Of a stretch of 64,000 nt of DNA, positions 1-7,388 are shown piece after piece. How positions within the stretch are numbered: position 1 is the stretch's first letter; every line of letters starts with the position of its first letter. The notes below the pieces were generated by a model that was not told where the DNA came from, did no database searches, and was given only the letters and a program-made list of their open reading frames with translations. The position numbers were made by a program, and so were the translations under genes. The DNA is from Streptomyces carminius (GTDB lineage Bacteria; Actinomycetota; Actinomycetes; Streptomycetales; Streptomycetaceae), in NCBI RefSeq assembly GCF_002794255.1, contig NZ_PGGW01000069.1, positions 248,001-312,000 of the forward strand, given 5' to 3'.

Positions 1-1
1 C

Positions 2-658
2 AGGCGGTTCGCGGTGTGCATGACGGGCAACCCCTTCACCGAGTCCGGTGCCCGCTTCCGGGTCCCGGACATGCTGGCCAACCGGGCGGACGTGTGGAAC
101 CTGGGCGACGTCCTGGCCGGCCGCCAGGAGCTGTTCGCGCTCAGCCACGTCGAGAACTCCCTCACCGCCAACCCGGTGCTCGCCCCGCTGGCCGCCCGCG
201 AGCGCGGCGACGTCGAACTGCTGGTGCGGCTGGCCGCCGGCGACCCCGCCGCCCGCGCCGACCGCCTCGCCCACCCCTGCTCCCCGGCCGAACTGGAGCC
301 GGTGCTGGGCGTACTGCGCGGACTGCTGCGGGTACGGCGCACGGTCCTGGCCGTCAACGCCGCCTACATCGCCTCCGCCGCCCAGGACGAGGACAGCCGC
401 ACCGAGCCGCCGTTCCGGCTCCAGGGCTCCTACCGCGACACGGCCGCGCTCGCCGGGCGGCTCGTCCCGGTGATGACGGACGAGGAGGTGGAGGCGCTGC
501 TCGACGACCACTACACCGCGCAGGCCCGGACCCTGGGCCGGGACGCGGAGGCGAACCTGCTCCGGCTCGCCGAGCTGCGCGGCCGGCTGACGGGGGAGCG
601 GGCGCGGCGATGGGCCGAGGTGACGGCGGCGTTCCGGGAGCGGAACCGGGCACGGTGA
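2..658 (+). CDS. AAA (MoxR-like) DNA repair ATPase, C-terminal part
   Basis: The reading frame enters from the left edge, so only about the last 218 residues are seen. They begin in an AAA core segment with the stretch MTGNPFTESGARFRVPDML, a sensor-type region followed by an ATPase lid, and continue with a helical tail rich in Leu, Arg and Glu. From family knowledge this matches the C-terminus of very large (about 1,600 residue) actinobacterial proteins annotated as DNA repair ATPases, which carry a MoxR-type AAA domain at the C-terminus. The Walker motifs would lie outside the window. The stop is TGA at 656-658. The repair role is a database habit rather than something the sequence shows. 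The family is fairly sure, the function less so. Confidence 0.75.
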   Translation, partial: RRFAVCMTGNPFTESGARFRVPDMLANRADVWNLGDVLAGRQELFALSHVENSLTANPVLAPLAARERGDVELLVRLAAGDPAARADRLAHPCSPAELEPVLGVLRGLLRVRRTVLAVNAAYIASAAQDEDSRTEPPFRLQGSYRDTAALAGRLVPVMTDEEVEALLDDHYTAQARTLGRDAEANLLRLAELRGRLTGERARRWAEVTAAFRERNRAR

Positions 659-790
659 CCGCCGACGCCCCGCCGTGCGGGGGCGAGGGCCCGGGAGGCC
701 CTGATCTCCCGGGCCCCCCTCACCGGCGGGCCGGTGAGCTCATGGGCCGGGGGGCGGCGCTCCGCTCCCCGGCGACAGCGGTGAACCCGT

Positions 791-818
791 GGTTGAGACT
801 TCCGGGATTCCCTCAACC
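791..818. promoter_or_regulatory. Inverted repeat upstream of XRE regulator
   Basis: GGTTGAG at 791-797 and its exact complement CTCAACC at 812-818 form a 7-bp inverted repeat with 14 bp between the arms. It lies about 130 bp before the XRE gene, in the 286-bp space after the AAA ATPase. It is a plausible operator half-site pair for the adjacent regulator, by inference only. Confidence 0.35.
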
Positions 819-821
819 AGC

Positions 822-900
822 AGTTGACATGCCGCGGGGGGTGATTCTGGGCTCCGGCGGCCTGACTGTCAACTTCCGTACGGCTGACGGCAGTTATGAT
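822..900 (+). promoter_or_regulatory. Second inverted repeat and possible promoter of the XRE operon
   Basis: AGTTGACA (822-829) and TGTCAACT (867-874) are perfect 8-bp inverted repeats 37 bp apart. A TATGAT box at 895-900 could be the -10 for the gene starting at 945, but no convincing -35 stands 17 bp before it. The core of the arms, GTTGA / TCAAC, resembles the 791-818 repeat, which suggests one protein reading several sites. Confidence 0.35.
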
Positions 901-944
901 GATGCGGCGGTTACCGGCGATCCGGCTGCGGTGGAGGTGGAGGC

Positions 945-1466
945 GTGTCCGAGCCCCAGGTGCGCCGGGCGCTGGCCGAGAACCTCGACCGGCTCTTCGA
1001 CGCCATCCGCCCCGAGGGCCCCAGGGGCCGCCGGTACACCAACGAAGAGGTCGCCACCGCCGTCAAGCAGGCGCACCCCGGGCTCCGGGTGGGCGGCGCC
1101 TATCTGTCGGCCCTGCGCAAGGGCACCAAGCGGAACCCCTCCACCGAACTGCTGACGGCCCTGGCCCGTTTCTTCGGCGTTCCCGCCTCCTACTTCCTGG
1201 ACGAGCACACGGCCGCGCAGACCGACGCGGAGATCGAACTCGCCAGGGTCGCCCACAACCTGGGCGTCAGAAGGCTCGCCCTGCGCGCCCTGGAGCTCTC
1301 CCCCGAGGGGCTCGCGGCCGTGACGCGGATCGTCGAGCACGTGCTGGAGAGCGACCCGGGTGCCCGTACGCGGTCCACCCGCCCGGCCCCCGGCTCCTTA
1401 CCGCCGGGCGCGCCGGGCGCACCGGAAACGCCGACCGCCCCGGACGACCGGCCCGCGGAGCGCTGA
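945..1466 (+). CDS. XRE-family transcriptional regulator
   Basis: A 173-residue protein. Residues about 5-85 form a helix-turn-helix domain of the XRE type, with RYTNEEVATAVKQ followed by a recognition region YLSALRKGTKRNPSTELLTALARFFGVP. The C-terminal third is a Pro/Ala/Gly-rich low-complexity tail. The GTG start at 945 has a GGAGGTGGAGG ribosome site a few bases before it. It is followed after 4 bp by a metallopeptidase-like gene and then by a MAB_1171c-type membrane protein, a gene order often seen in Streptomyces. It probably represses its own operon through the inverted repeats upstream. The DNA target and signal are unknown. Confidence 0.85.
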   Translation: MSEPQVRRALAENLDRLFDAIRPEGPRGRRYTNEEVATAVKQAHPGLRVGGAYLSALRKGTKRNPSTELLTALARFFGVPASYFLDEHTAAQTDAEIELARVAHNLGVRRLALRALELSPEGLAAVTRIVEHVLESDPGARTRSTRPAPGSLPPGAPGAPETPTAPDDRPAER

Positions 1467-1470
1467 CGCG

Positions 1471-2085
1471 ATGGACAGGAAGGCCATGCGCGCCATGCGC
1501 CGCGGCTGCGCGGCACTGGTCCGTGACCTGGACCTGCCGGTCCCCGCCGAGCCGGACCAGGTCATCGCCGCGCTGTGCGGCAGGATGCGGCAGCGCCTCG
1601 GCCGGGAGGTCCACCACCGGCTCGTCCCCTTCCCGCCCGACACCGTCAGCGGCCTGTGGGTGGCCACCGACTCCGCCCACTACGTCCTGTGCGAGGAACG
1701 CACCAGCCCCTGGCACCAACTGCTCATCACCTGCCACGAGTTCTGGCACATGGAGGCCGATCACGCGGGCCTTGCCGACCACGCGGGCCGTGCCGGTCCC
1801 GGGGCCGCCCCGGCCGACGGCGGTGTGCCCGTCCTCCCCCTGCCCTCCCTGGACGGCGCCACCGTCGCCCGCATCGTCGCGGGACGCACCCACTGCGACG
1901 CCGCCGCCGAGCAGGAGGCCGACTTCTTCGCCGCCCTGCTGATGGCCAGGATCAGCCGCTGGCTCCCCGAACGGACCTGGGACGTGCCCGCCTCCGACGC
2001 CGCCCTCGTCCACCGTCTGGAGAGCACGTTCGGCGGCGGCCCCGGCCCCCGGGGCCCGGAGGCGTCCGGCCCGGGGAGCCGGTGA
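1471..2085 (+). CDS. ImmA/IrrE-like zinc metallopeptidase
   Basis: A 204-residue protein with a clear gluzincin active site: H89, E90 and H93 in CHEFWHME, and a downstream acidic helix around residues 146-158 (AEQEADFFAALLM) that would give the third zinc ligand. This is the layout of ImmA/IrrE-type peptidases, which typically cleave an XRE-type repressor and so switch on stress or mobile-element genes. Here the XRE gene lies directly upstream in the same operon (4-bp gap), which fits a repressor/anti-repressor pair. Some annotations call this family a toxin component. No signal peptide or membrane segment is visible, so it should be cytoplasmic. Confidence 0.75.
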   Translation: MDRKAMRAMRRGCAALVRDLDLPVPAEPDQVIAALCGRMRQRLGREVHHRLVPFPPDTVSGLWVATDSAHYVLCEERTSPWHQLLITCHEFWHMEADHAGLADHAGRAGPGAAPADGGVPVLPLPSLDGATVARIVAGRTHCDAAAEQEADFFAALLMARISRWLPERTWDVPASDAALVHRLESTFGGGPGPRGPEASGPGSR

Positions 2086-2092
2086 TACCCCG

Positions 2093-3310
2093 GTGGACGA
2101 CCAGAGCGCGGTACAGCTGCTCTCCTCCGCGGCCGGCTGGGCGGTCCTCGCGGTCAAGCTGCGCGATCTGCGGCGCTCCCCCCGCAACCCCATGCTGCGG
2201 GCGGTGTGCGCCACCCTCTTCCTGGCCTCCGCCGGTGTCCTGTGCGCCGTGCCCGCCGTCGTCGGGTACCTCAACCGCCTCACGGGCGTGCCCAACTTCG
2301 CCGCCCCGCTGGTGTACTGCGTGATCGTCGCCCTGGGCGCCTCCTGCCACGTGCTCCTGGCGTACTGGCGGTGGCCCGCCGAGCGCGCCCGGCCCGTCGC
2401 GCGCCGCTGGACGCTGGCGTACGCGGCGGTGATCGGCTGCCTGGTGGCGCTGTTCGCGGCGGGGGAGGCGCCGGTGGAGCGGCGCACGGACTTCGACACG
2501 TACTACGCGACCGACCCCCGCCTCGCCGGGTTCGTGGTGCTGTACCTGGTGGCGCTGGGTGTCGCGATGGTGCTGCTGGTCCGCATGTGCCTGCGCTGGG
2601 CGCGGGTCGCCGGACGCCCCTGGCTGCGGCGCGGGCTGCGGACGGTCGCGCTCGGGGCGCTGGGGGCACTCGGTTTCACCGCCGTGAAGCTGACCGCCGT
2701 GGCCGCCCGCTGGGCCGGGGCGGACTGGGGCTGGCTCGACTACCGGGCCGCCCCCGTGCTGGCCACCGCCGGTCTGGTGGTGAGCGCCGTCGGCTACGCG
2801 CTGCCCGTCACGGGCCACCGGCTGTCCGGGCTGCGCGCCCTGGCCGGGCGCTACCGCGCCTACCGCGCCCTGTATCCGCTGTGGGACGCGCTGCGGCGGG
2901 CCACCCCCGCCGTCGTGTCTCCCGCCCGGGTCCCCTGGTGGGACTTCGAACTCCGGCTGACCCGGCGGCTGGCCGAGATCAACGACGGCCGCCTCGCCCT
3001 GCGCGCCCACACCGACCCCGAGGTAGCCGGGACCGCCCTGCGGCTGGGCCGGGCGGCCGGCCTGACCGGGGCGGAACTGCACGCGGCGGTGGACGCCGCC
3101 TTGCTGCGGTCGGCCGTGGCCGCCAAGGCGGCCGGCCTCCGCTTCCCCGCGGAGCCGCCCGCCGCCACCGGCCCCGCCCCCGTCCGCGGCGGCACCGACG
3201 GGCTGGGCGAACTCGCCCGGCTGGTCGCCGTCTCCCGCGCCTTCACCGCCTCCCCGGTGGTGGCCGCCGCGGCGGCCCGGCACCGGCACACGGCCGTCCC
3301 GGCCCACTGA
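2093..3310 (+). CDS. MAB_1171c-family (DUF6545) membrane protein
   Basis: A 405-residue protein with about seven hydrophobic segments in residues 5-240 and a soluble C-terminal region. The latter includes a conserved-looking stretch around residues 260-290 (YRALYPLWDALRRATPAVV) typical of the DUF6545 / MAB_1171c family. The GTG start at 2093 is 7 bp after the peptidase stop, so translation is probably coupled. The family has no established function. Its repeated partnership with XRE and ImmA/IrrE-like genes suggests a membrane sensor or effector controlled by that pair. The gene ends in a Pro/Ala-rich tail just before a strong terminator. Confidence 0.75.
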   Translation: MDDQSAVQLLSSAAGWAVLAVKLRDLRRSPRNPMLRAVCATLFLASAGVLCAVPAVVGYLNRLTGVPNFAAPLVYCVIVALGASCHVLLAYWRWPAERARPVARRWTLAYAAVIGCLVALFAAGEAPVERRTDFDTYYATDPRLAGFVVLYLVALGVAMVLLVRMCLRWARVAGRPWLRRGLRTVALGALGALGFTAVKLTAVAARWAGADWGWLDYRAAPVLATAGLVVSAVGYALPVTGHRLSGLRALAGRYRAYRALYPLWDALRRATPAVVSPARVPWWDFELRLTRRLAEINDGRLALRAHTDPEVAGTALRLGRAAGLTGAELHAAVDAALLRSAVAAKAAGLRFPAEPPAATGPAPVRGGTDGLGELARLVAVSRAFTASPVVAAAAARHRHTAVPAH

Positions 3311-3328
3311 CCGCTGAAAGTACTGCCA

Positions 3329-3373
3329 GACAGAGTAAGACCGGATCTACGTCAGATCCGGTCTTACTCTGTC
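3329..3373. terminator. Perfect 20-bp hairpin, end of XRE operon
   Basis: The arms GACAGAGTAAGACCGGATCT (3329-3348) and AGATCCGGTCTTACTCTGTC (3354-3373) are exactly complementary, with a 5-base loop ACGTC. The stem is unusually AT-containing for this genome. There is no long T tract, so it is a Streptomyces-style hairpin terminator, symmetrical enough to act in both directions. Confidence 0.8.
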
Positions 3374-3573
3374 GCGGCCGATGTGCCGGTGCGCACCGCC
3401 TACCGGACGCACCGGCAGAGCCCTCCGGTGACGACTCGCCGTCGTCAGAAGGCCTCCCACTCGGAGGCCGTGCGACACGGCCCCTTCCAGCCGTGGGGAA
3501 CCGCCAGCGCGCCACCGTTGCTCTACGCTGTCGGTCGGCCCGCCGGGGCCGGAGGCGGGGTAGGGGCACGGCA

Positions 3574-4074
3574 GTGGTGGAAACGGTACGGACGGCTTCG
3601 CTGGTGGCGGCGACGGTCACCACAGGACTGGTCGGCGGCCTGTTCTACGCGTACGCCTGCTCGGTCATGCGCGCGCTGCGCGGTGTGGACGACCGGACCT
3701 TCATCGAGGTGATGCAACGCGTCAACGTGGCGATCCTCAACGGCTGGTTCCTCCTCGGCTACCTCGGCGCGCTGCTCTTCACCGGCCTGGCGGCCGCCCT
3801 GCACCTGCCGGGCGGGGAGCGGGACGTCCTGCCCCCCGTCCTGGCCGCGCTGGTGCTCTACCTGGCGGCGATGGGCGTCACCGCCCGGGTCAGCATCCCG
3901 CTCAACAACGCCCTCGAAGCGGCCGGGGACCCGGCCCGGATCGCCGATCCGGGCGAGGTGCGCGGGAACTTCGAGGCGGCCTGGAACCGCTGGAACACCG
4001 TGCGCGCGGTGCTGTGCTGCCTCGCGCTGGGCTGTCTGTGCTGGGCCCTGCTGCTGCGCGGCGCCGCGGGCTGA
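3574..4074 (+). CDS. DUF1772 (anthrone oxygenase-like) membrane protein
   Basis: About 166 residues with four predicted membrane helices: residues 5-27, 50-75, 85-105 and 145-165. The spacing and the conserved positions RVSIPLNNALE and FEAAWNRWNTVRA are typical of DUF1772, a family that includes fungal anthrone oxygenases but mostly consists of proteins of unknown role. The GTG at 3574 is taken as start; a second GTG follows directly at 3577. G-rich sequence upstream (3551-3568) could serve as ribosome site. It converges on rph with 14 bp between stop codons. Confidence 0.7.
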   Translation: MVETVRTASLVAATVTTGLVGGLFYAYACSVMRALRGVDDRTFIEVMQRVNVAILNGWFLLGYLGALLFTGLAAALHLPGGERDVLPPVLAALVLYLAAMGVTARVSIPLNNALEAAGDPARIADPGEVRGNFEAAWNRWNTVRAVLCCLALGCLCWALLLRGAAG

Positions 4075-4088
4075 CCCGGTGCGGCCGG

Positions 4089-6782
4089 TCAGGGCAGGAG
4101 CTCGACGTACCCGTCGGTTCCGTGCACCCGGATCCGCTGCCCGTCCCGGATCAGCCGGGTGGCCCCCTCCACGCCCACGACGGCCGGCAGGCCGTACTCC
4201 CGGGCGATCACCGCGCCGTGGGTCATCATCCCGCCCACCTCCGTCACCAGGCCCGCGGCGCTCACGAACAGCGGCGACCAGCCGGGGTCCGTGCAGGCCG
4301 TGACCAGGATGTCGCCCGCCGCCAGATCGGCCTGCGCCATGTCGAGGACGACACGGGCCCTCCCCTCCACGGTCCCGGCGGAGACCGGCAGGCCGGCCAG
4401 GGCACCGGCCGGCACGTCGTCGCGCCGGTACGCCCCGGCGACGGCCTCGCCGTCCGAGGTGAGCACCCGGGGCGGGGTGAGCGCGTGGTACGACCGGAAC
4501 GCGTCCCTGCGCCGCCGGATGAGCCGGCCGTCCGCCCGGTTCGAGCGGACGACCTCGTGGAACTCCTGGAACGTGAGGTGGAAGACGTCCTCCCGCTCGG
4601 GGAGCACACCGGCCCGCACGAGGCGTTCGGCTTCCTTCAGCAGAGCCTGCTTGTAGACGAGGAAGCGGCTGACGATGTCGTACTTCGGGTACTCCCGGTA
4701 GCCGATGAAGGTGCGGACCCGGTCGATCATCCGCTTGGTCTCGTCGGCCTTCCGCTCCCCGTCCGGCAGGGCCCGCAGCCGCGACAGCACCTCCCGTTCC
4801 TTCTCCCGCGCCTTCCGCAGCCCCTGCTCGAAGCGCCGCGCGGCGGCGCCCGGCCCGAAGCTCGCGACGTTGTCGAGGATCAGGGGCACGAGCGTGGCGG
4901 GGCGCTCGCGCCAGCGCGGCCTGGTGATGTCGATCTCGCCGACGCAGCGCATGCCGTACCGGTCGAGGTACTCCTCGACGGCGTCGCGCGCCTCGGTCCC
5001 GCCCGGGAGCTTCACCAGCTCGTCCAGGAAGGCTGTGCTTTCGGGGTTCCCGGCGTTCCCGGCGTTCCCGGCGCTTTCGGCGGTCCCGGCCTTCCCGGCG
5101 TCCGCGACGTCCCGCAGGAACGCCACCACCTCCGGGTGCGGGCGGACCGCGTCGGCGACGTCTAGCAGCGCCAGTCCCATCTCCGAGGTGACGTTGCCGG
5201 GGGCGGACAGGGTGAGCGTGTCGGCCGCGTTCTTCTCGCCCAGCCACTCCCGCAGCCTGTCGTTGAGCCACCAGGTGGCCTCCATCCCCGCCGTGATCAC
5301 CTGAATGTTCAGCGGATCACCGAGAACCCGCTTGTACTCCTCCAGGTCCTTCAGCAGGAAGTCGAACAGCGCCGGTCCGGTCTTCGTCCGGATCTCGCGC
5401 TCCAGGGCGGCGAGGGACGCCCGGCCGCGCTCGATCAGCCCGGTGACGACGGCCGGATCGGTCTCGACCGGGGCGGGTACGGGTCCCGGCGGCCGGCCGG
5501 GACCCGCGTCCGGGACCGGGGGGGACGACGGGACGAGGTTGCCGCGCTCCAGGACCGTCTCCAGCGCGTCCCTGATCAGCGGGTCGGACCTCCCCATGGC
5601 CTCCAGGAGGGCGGCGCGGCTCGCGGGCGAGGCCAGGCGCCGGGTGACGTCGACGAACAGCCGCCCGCCGGCCTCGTGCATCGGCACCATGGCCGTCAGT
5701 TGCCACATGGAGATCCCCAGCGGCCGCATCGGGTCGGTCATCATCTGCTGATGGCCGACCGAGACGTAGACGTGGTTCTCCGTGTCGCCGGTCTCGGGGA
5801 CGGGGAACAGCGTGGTGATCGGCCGGCTCTGGACGATCTCGAAGTCATCGGCGCCGTCGTCGGCCAGACACCACTCGATGTCCTGCGGGCGGCCGAGGTG
5901 CGCCTCGATCCGCCGCCCGAGCGCCACGAGCCGCACGGCCTGCGCGTCCGTCAGCGCCGGTCGCTCGCGGTGCTCCGGGTCGACGGCCGTCTCCCGCGTG
6001 CCACCGCCGGGCAGGGCCCGGACGGCACGCCGCTTGACGGCGACCGTCCGGGCGGTGACGGCGCCGTCGCGCACCGTGTAGACGTCCGGGTTCACCAGGC
6101 CGGAGACCAGGGCCTCGCCGAGGCCGAAACCGGCCTCCACGGTGGCGGTCCTGCGGTCGCCCGTGACGGGGTCGGCCGTGAACAGGATCCCGGCCGCGTA
6201 CGGGGGGACCATCCGCTGCACGACCACGGCCATGCGGGCCGCGCGGTGGTCGAAGCCGTTGTGCAGCCGGTAGGTCACGGCCCGCTCGGTGAACAGCGAC
6301 GCCCAGCACCGGCCGATGTGCCGCAGGACCGCCTCCGCCCCCACGACGTTGAGGTACGTGTCGTGCTGGCCCGCGAAGGAGGCCGTCGGCGAGTCCTCCG
6401 CCGTCGCGCTGGACCGGACGGCGCAGGCGGCCTGCCCGCCGAGCCGGCCGAGCGCCCGGGCGATCTCCGCCGCGAGCTCGCCGGGGACGTCGATCCCCTC
6501 GATGCTCCGGCGGATCTCCGCACTGAGTGCGGAGATCCCCGCCCGGTCGCCCGGGTCCAGGCGCGACAGCTCGTCGAGCCGGCCGTCGACCGACGGCACC
6601 TGCGCCATGATCCGGCGGAAGGCGTCCACCGTCACGCAGAACCCGTCCGGCACGCGGACGCCCTCGATCCGCTTCAGCTCCCCCAGGTGCGCGCCCTTGC
6701 CGCCGACGGCCGCGGCCTGCGTCCCGTCCACCTCTCGAAGGTCCACCACATACTGCTCGGTCCGTTCGGTCTGCTCGGTCAT
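4089..6782 (-). CDS. rph: Rifamycin-inactivating phosphotransferase
   Basis: An 897-residue, PEP-synthase-like enzyme. The N-terminal third is an ATP-grasp domain (GGKGAHLGELKR near residue 29; AVRSSATAEDSPTASFAGQ near 125). The middle is the rifamycin-binding helical domain. The C-terminus is a swivelling phosphohistidine domain with catalytic His at about residue 855 in GGMMTHGAVIAREYGLPAVV. RPH enzymes use ATP to phosphorylate the ansa-chain hydroxyl of rifamycins, giving AMP and phosphate, and confer resistance. The ATG at 6782 is preferred because GGAGGG lies 9 bases before it; an in-frame ATG at 6797 is possible. A linker near residues 560-580 contains a short Ala-Gly-Asn repeat. A rifamycin-associated element lies about 200 bp upstream. 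Confidence 0.92.
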   Translation of the reverse strand: MTEQTERTEQYVVDLREVDGTQAAAVGGKGAHLGELKRIEGVRVPDGFCVTVDAFRRIMAQVPSVDGRLDELSRLDPGDRAGISALSAEIRRSIEGIDVPGELAAEIARALGRLGGQAACAVRSSATAEDSPTASFAGQHDTYLNVVGAEAVLRHIGRCWASLFTERAVTYRLHNGFDHRAARMAVVVQRMVPPYAAGILFTADPVTGDRRTATVEAGFGLGEALVSGLVNPDVYTVRDGAVTARTVAVKRRAVRALPGGGTRETAVDPEHRERPALTDAQAVRLVALGRRIEAHLGRPQDIEWCLADDGADDFEIVQSRPITTLFPVPETGDTENHVYVSVGHQQMMTDPMRPLGISMWQLTAMVPMHEAGGRLFVDVTRRLASPASRAALLEAMGRSDPLIRDALETVLERGNLVPSSPPVPDAGPGRPPGPVPAPVETDPAVVTGLIERGRASLAALEREIRTKTGPALFDFLLKDLEEYKRVLGDPLNIQVITAGMEATWWLNDRLREWLGEKNAADTLTLSAPGNVTSEMGLALLDVADAVRPHPEVVAFLRDVADAGKAGTAESAGNAGNAGNPESTAFLDELVKLPGGTEARDAVEEYLDRYGMRCVGEIDITRPRWRERPATLVPLILDNVASFGPGAAARRFEQGLRKAREKEREVLSRLRALPDGERKADETKRMIDRVRTFIGYREYPKYDIVSRFLVYKQALLKEAERLVRAGVLPEREDVFHLTFQEFHEVVRSNRADGRLIRRRRDAFRSYHALTPPRVLTSDGEAVAGAYRRDDVPAGALAGLPVSAGTVEGRARVVLDMAQADLAAGDILVTACTDPGWSPLFVSAAGLVTEVGGMMTHGAVIAREYGLPAVVGVEGATRLIRDGQRIRVHGTDGYVELLP

Positions 6783-6980
6783 CGCGACACCCTCCATGGC
6801 GGCCGTGCTCCGTCGCACCGCACCGATCGGTCGAATTCCCGGCGCCGCGAGCTCCGCCGGATCTCTCGCCGGGCATGTCCCCGTCTCCGGCCGCCTTGCC
6901 GCCGACGAGGGGTACCCGGCCGCCCCGCCCCTACGTTTCCGCAGGTCGTGGCCTCGGTGGAGGATTCTGCGCCATGCCCC

Positions 6981-6999
6981 GGGTCTTGCCGCAAGCCCC
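6981..6999 (-). promoter_or_regulatory. Rifamycin-associated element (RAE)-like site for rph
   Basis: Read on the minus strand the 19 bases are GGGGCTTGCGGCAAGACCC. As I recall it, the published RAE is GGGGCTTGCGGCAAGGCCC, so one base differs. RAEs lie upstream of rifamycin-inducible genes in actinomycetes. This one is about 200 bp upstream of the rph start and reads in the same direction. A TATAGC box lies on the minus strand at 7012-7007, upstream of the element in the transcription direction. Confidence 0.75.
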
Positions 7000-7022
7000 C
7001 CGGTGCGCTATACGTTGAGAGT

Positions 7023-7048
7023 GGCGAGGAGAGATCTCCTCGCCTTTT
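7023..7048 (+). terminator. Hairpin with T tract next to the rph promoter region
   Basis: GGCGAGGAGA (7023-7032) and TCTCCTCGCC (7035-7044) pair perfectly around 2 bases and are followed by TTTT on the plus strand. That is an intrinsic terminator for rightward transcription, although no rightward gene precedes it. It may end a divergent transcript from the RAE region or serve as a DNA palindrome. Confidence 0.45.
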
Positions 7049-7142
7049 CCGTGCCCCCGTCCAGCCCCGCCTGCCGGATGTACCGGATGTGCCGGAGCCG
7101 AGGCGACGGTCCTCCTCGGGCTGCTCCCCGGCCTCGTGCCGG

Positions 7143-7241
7143 TCAGCGGTGCGAGCCCGCAGCGTGGGTGGTGTGGGTGGCGACGGCCGTCCATGCGGAG
7201 GGGGACAGGGGCCGTCGCCGGGTGTCCTTGGCGCCGTGGAC
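7143..7241 (-). pseudogene. Relic of a DUF397 gene (3' end only)
   Basis: Read on the minus strand, this roughly 100-bp stretch encodes AKDTRRRPLSPSAWTAVATH followed by TTHAAGSHR and a stop. That is nearly the same as the last 30 residues of the intact DUF397 gene at 12780-12971, and the DNA aligns base for base with a few changes and small gaps. No start codon or N-terminal half remains. It lies in the 606-bp space between rph and the epimerase gene, with no XRE partner. Confidence 0.75.
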
Positions 7242-7388
7242 AACGCGGCCCGTACCGGTCGCCTCCCTGCCGCGCGCGGCCCGCCCGTACCACATGGACG
7301 ACCGCGGCCGGGCGTGCGCGGCAGGCGGGCCGCCGGCCGGCCGGGCGGGGCGTGCCGGTCGCGTGCGAGGCGTGTATAGGGTCCCGGC

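Noticed and set aside
824..829. TTGACA as a -35 box
   Set aside because: No -10 box lies 16-19 bp downstream. It fits better as one arm of the 822/867 inverted repeat.
2206..3573. Long N-terminal extension of the DUF1772 gene
   Set aside because: The extended frame overlaps the MAB_1171c gene and a terminator; the real family domain begins at 3574.
5040..5085. TTCCCGGCG repeats inside rph as a mobile or CRISPR-like array
   Set aside because: They are short in-frame codon repeats in a flexible Ala-Gly-Asn linker without spacers.
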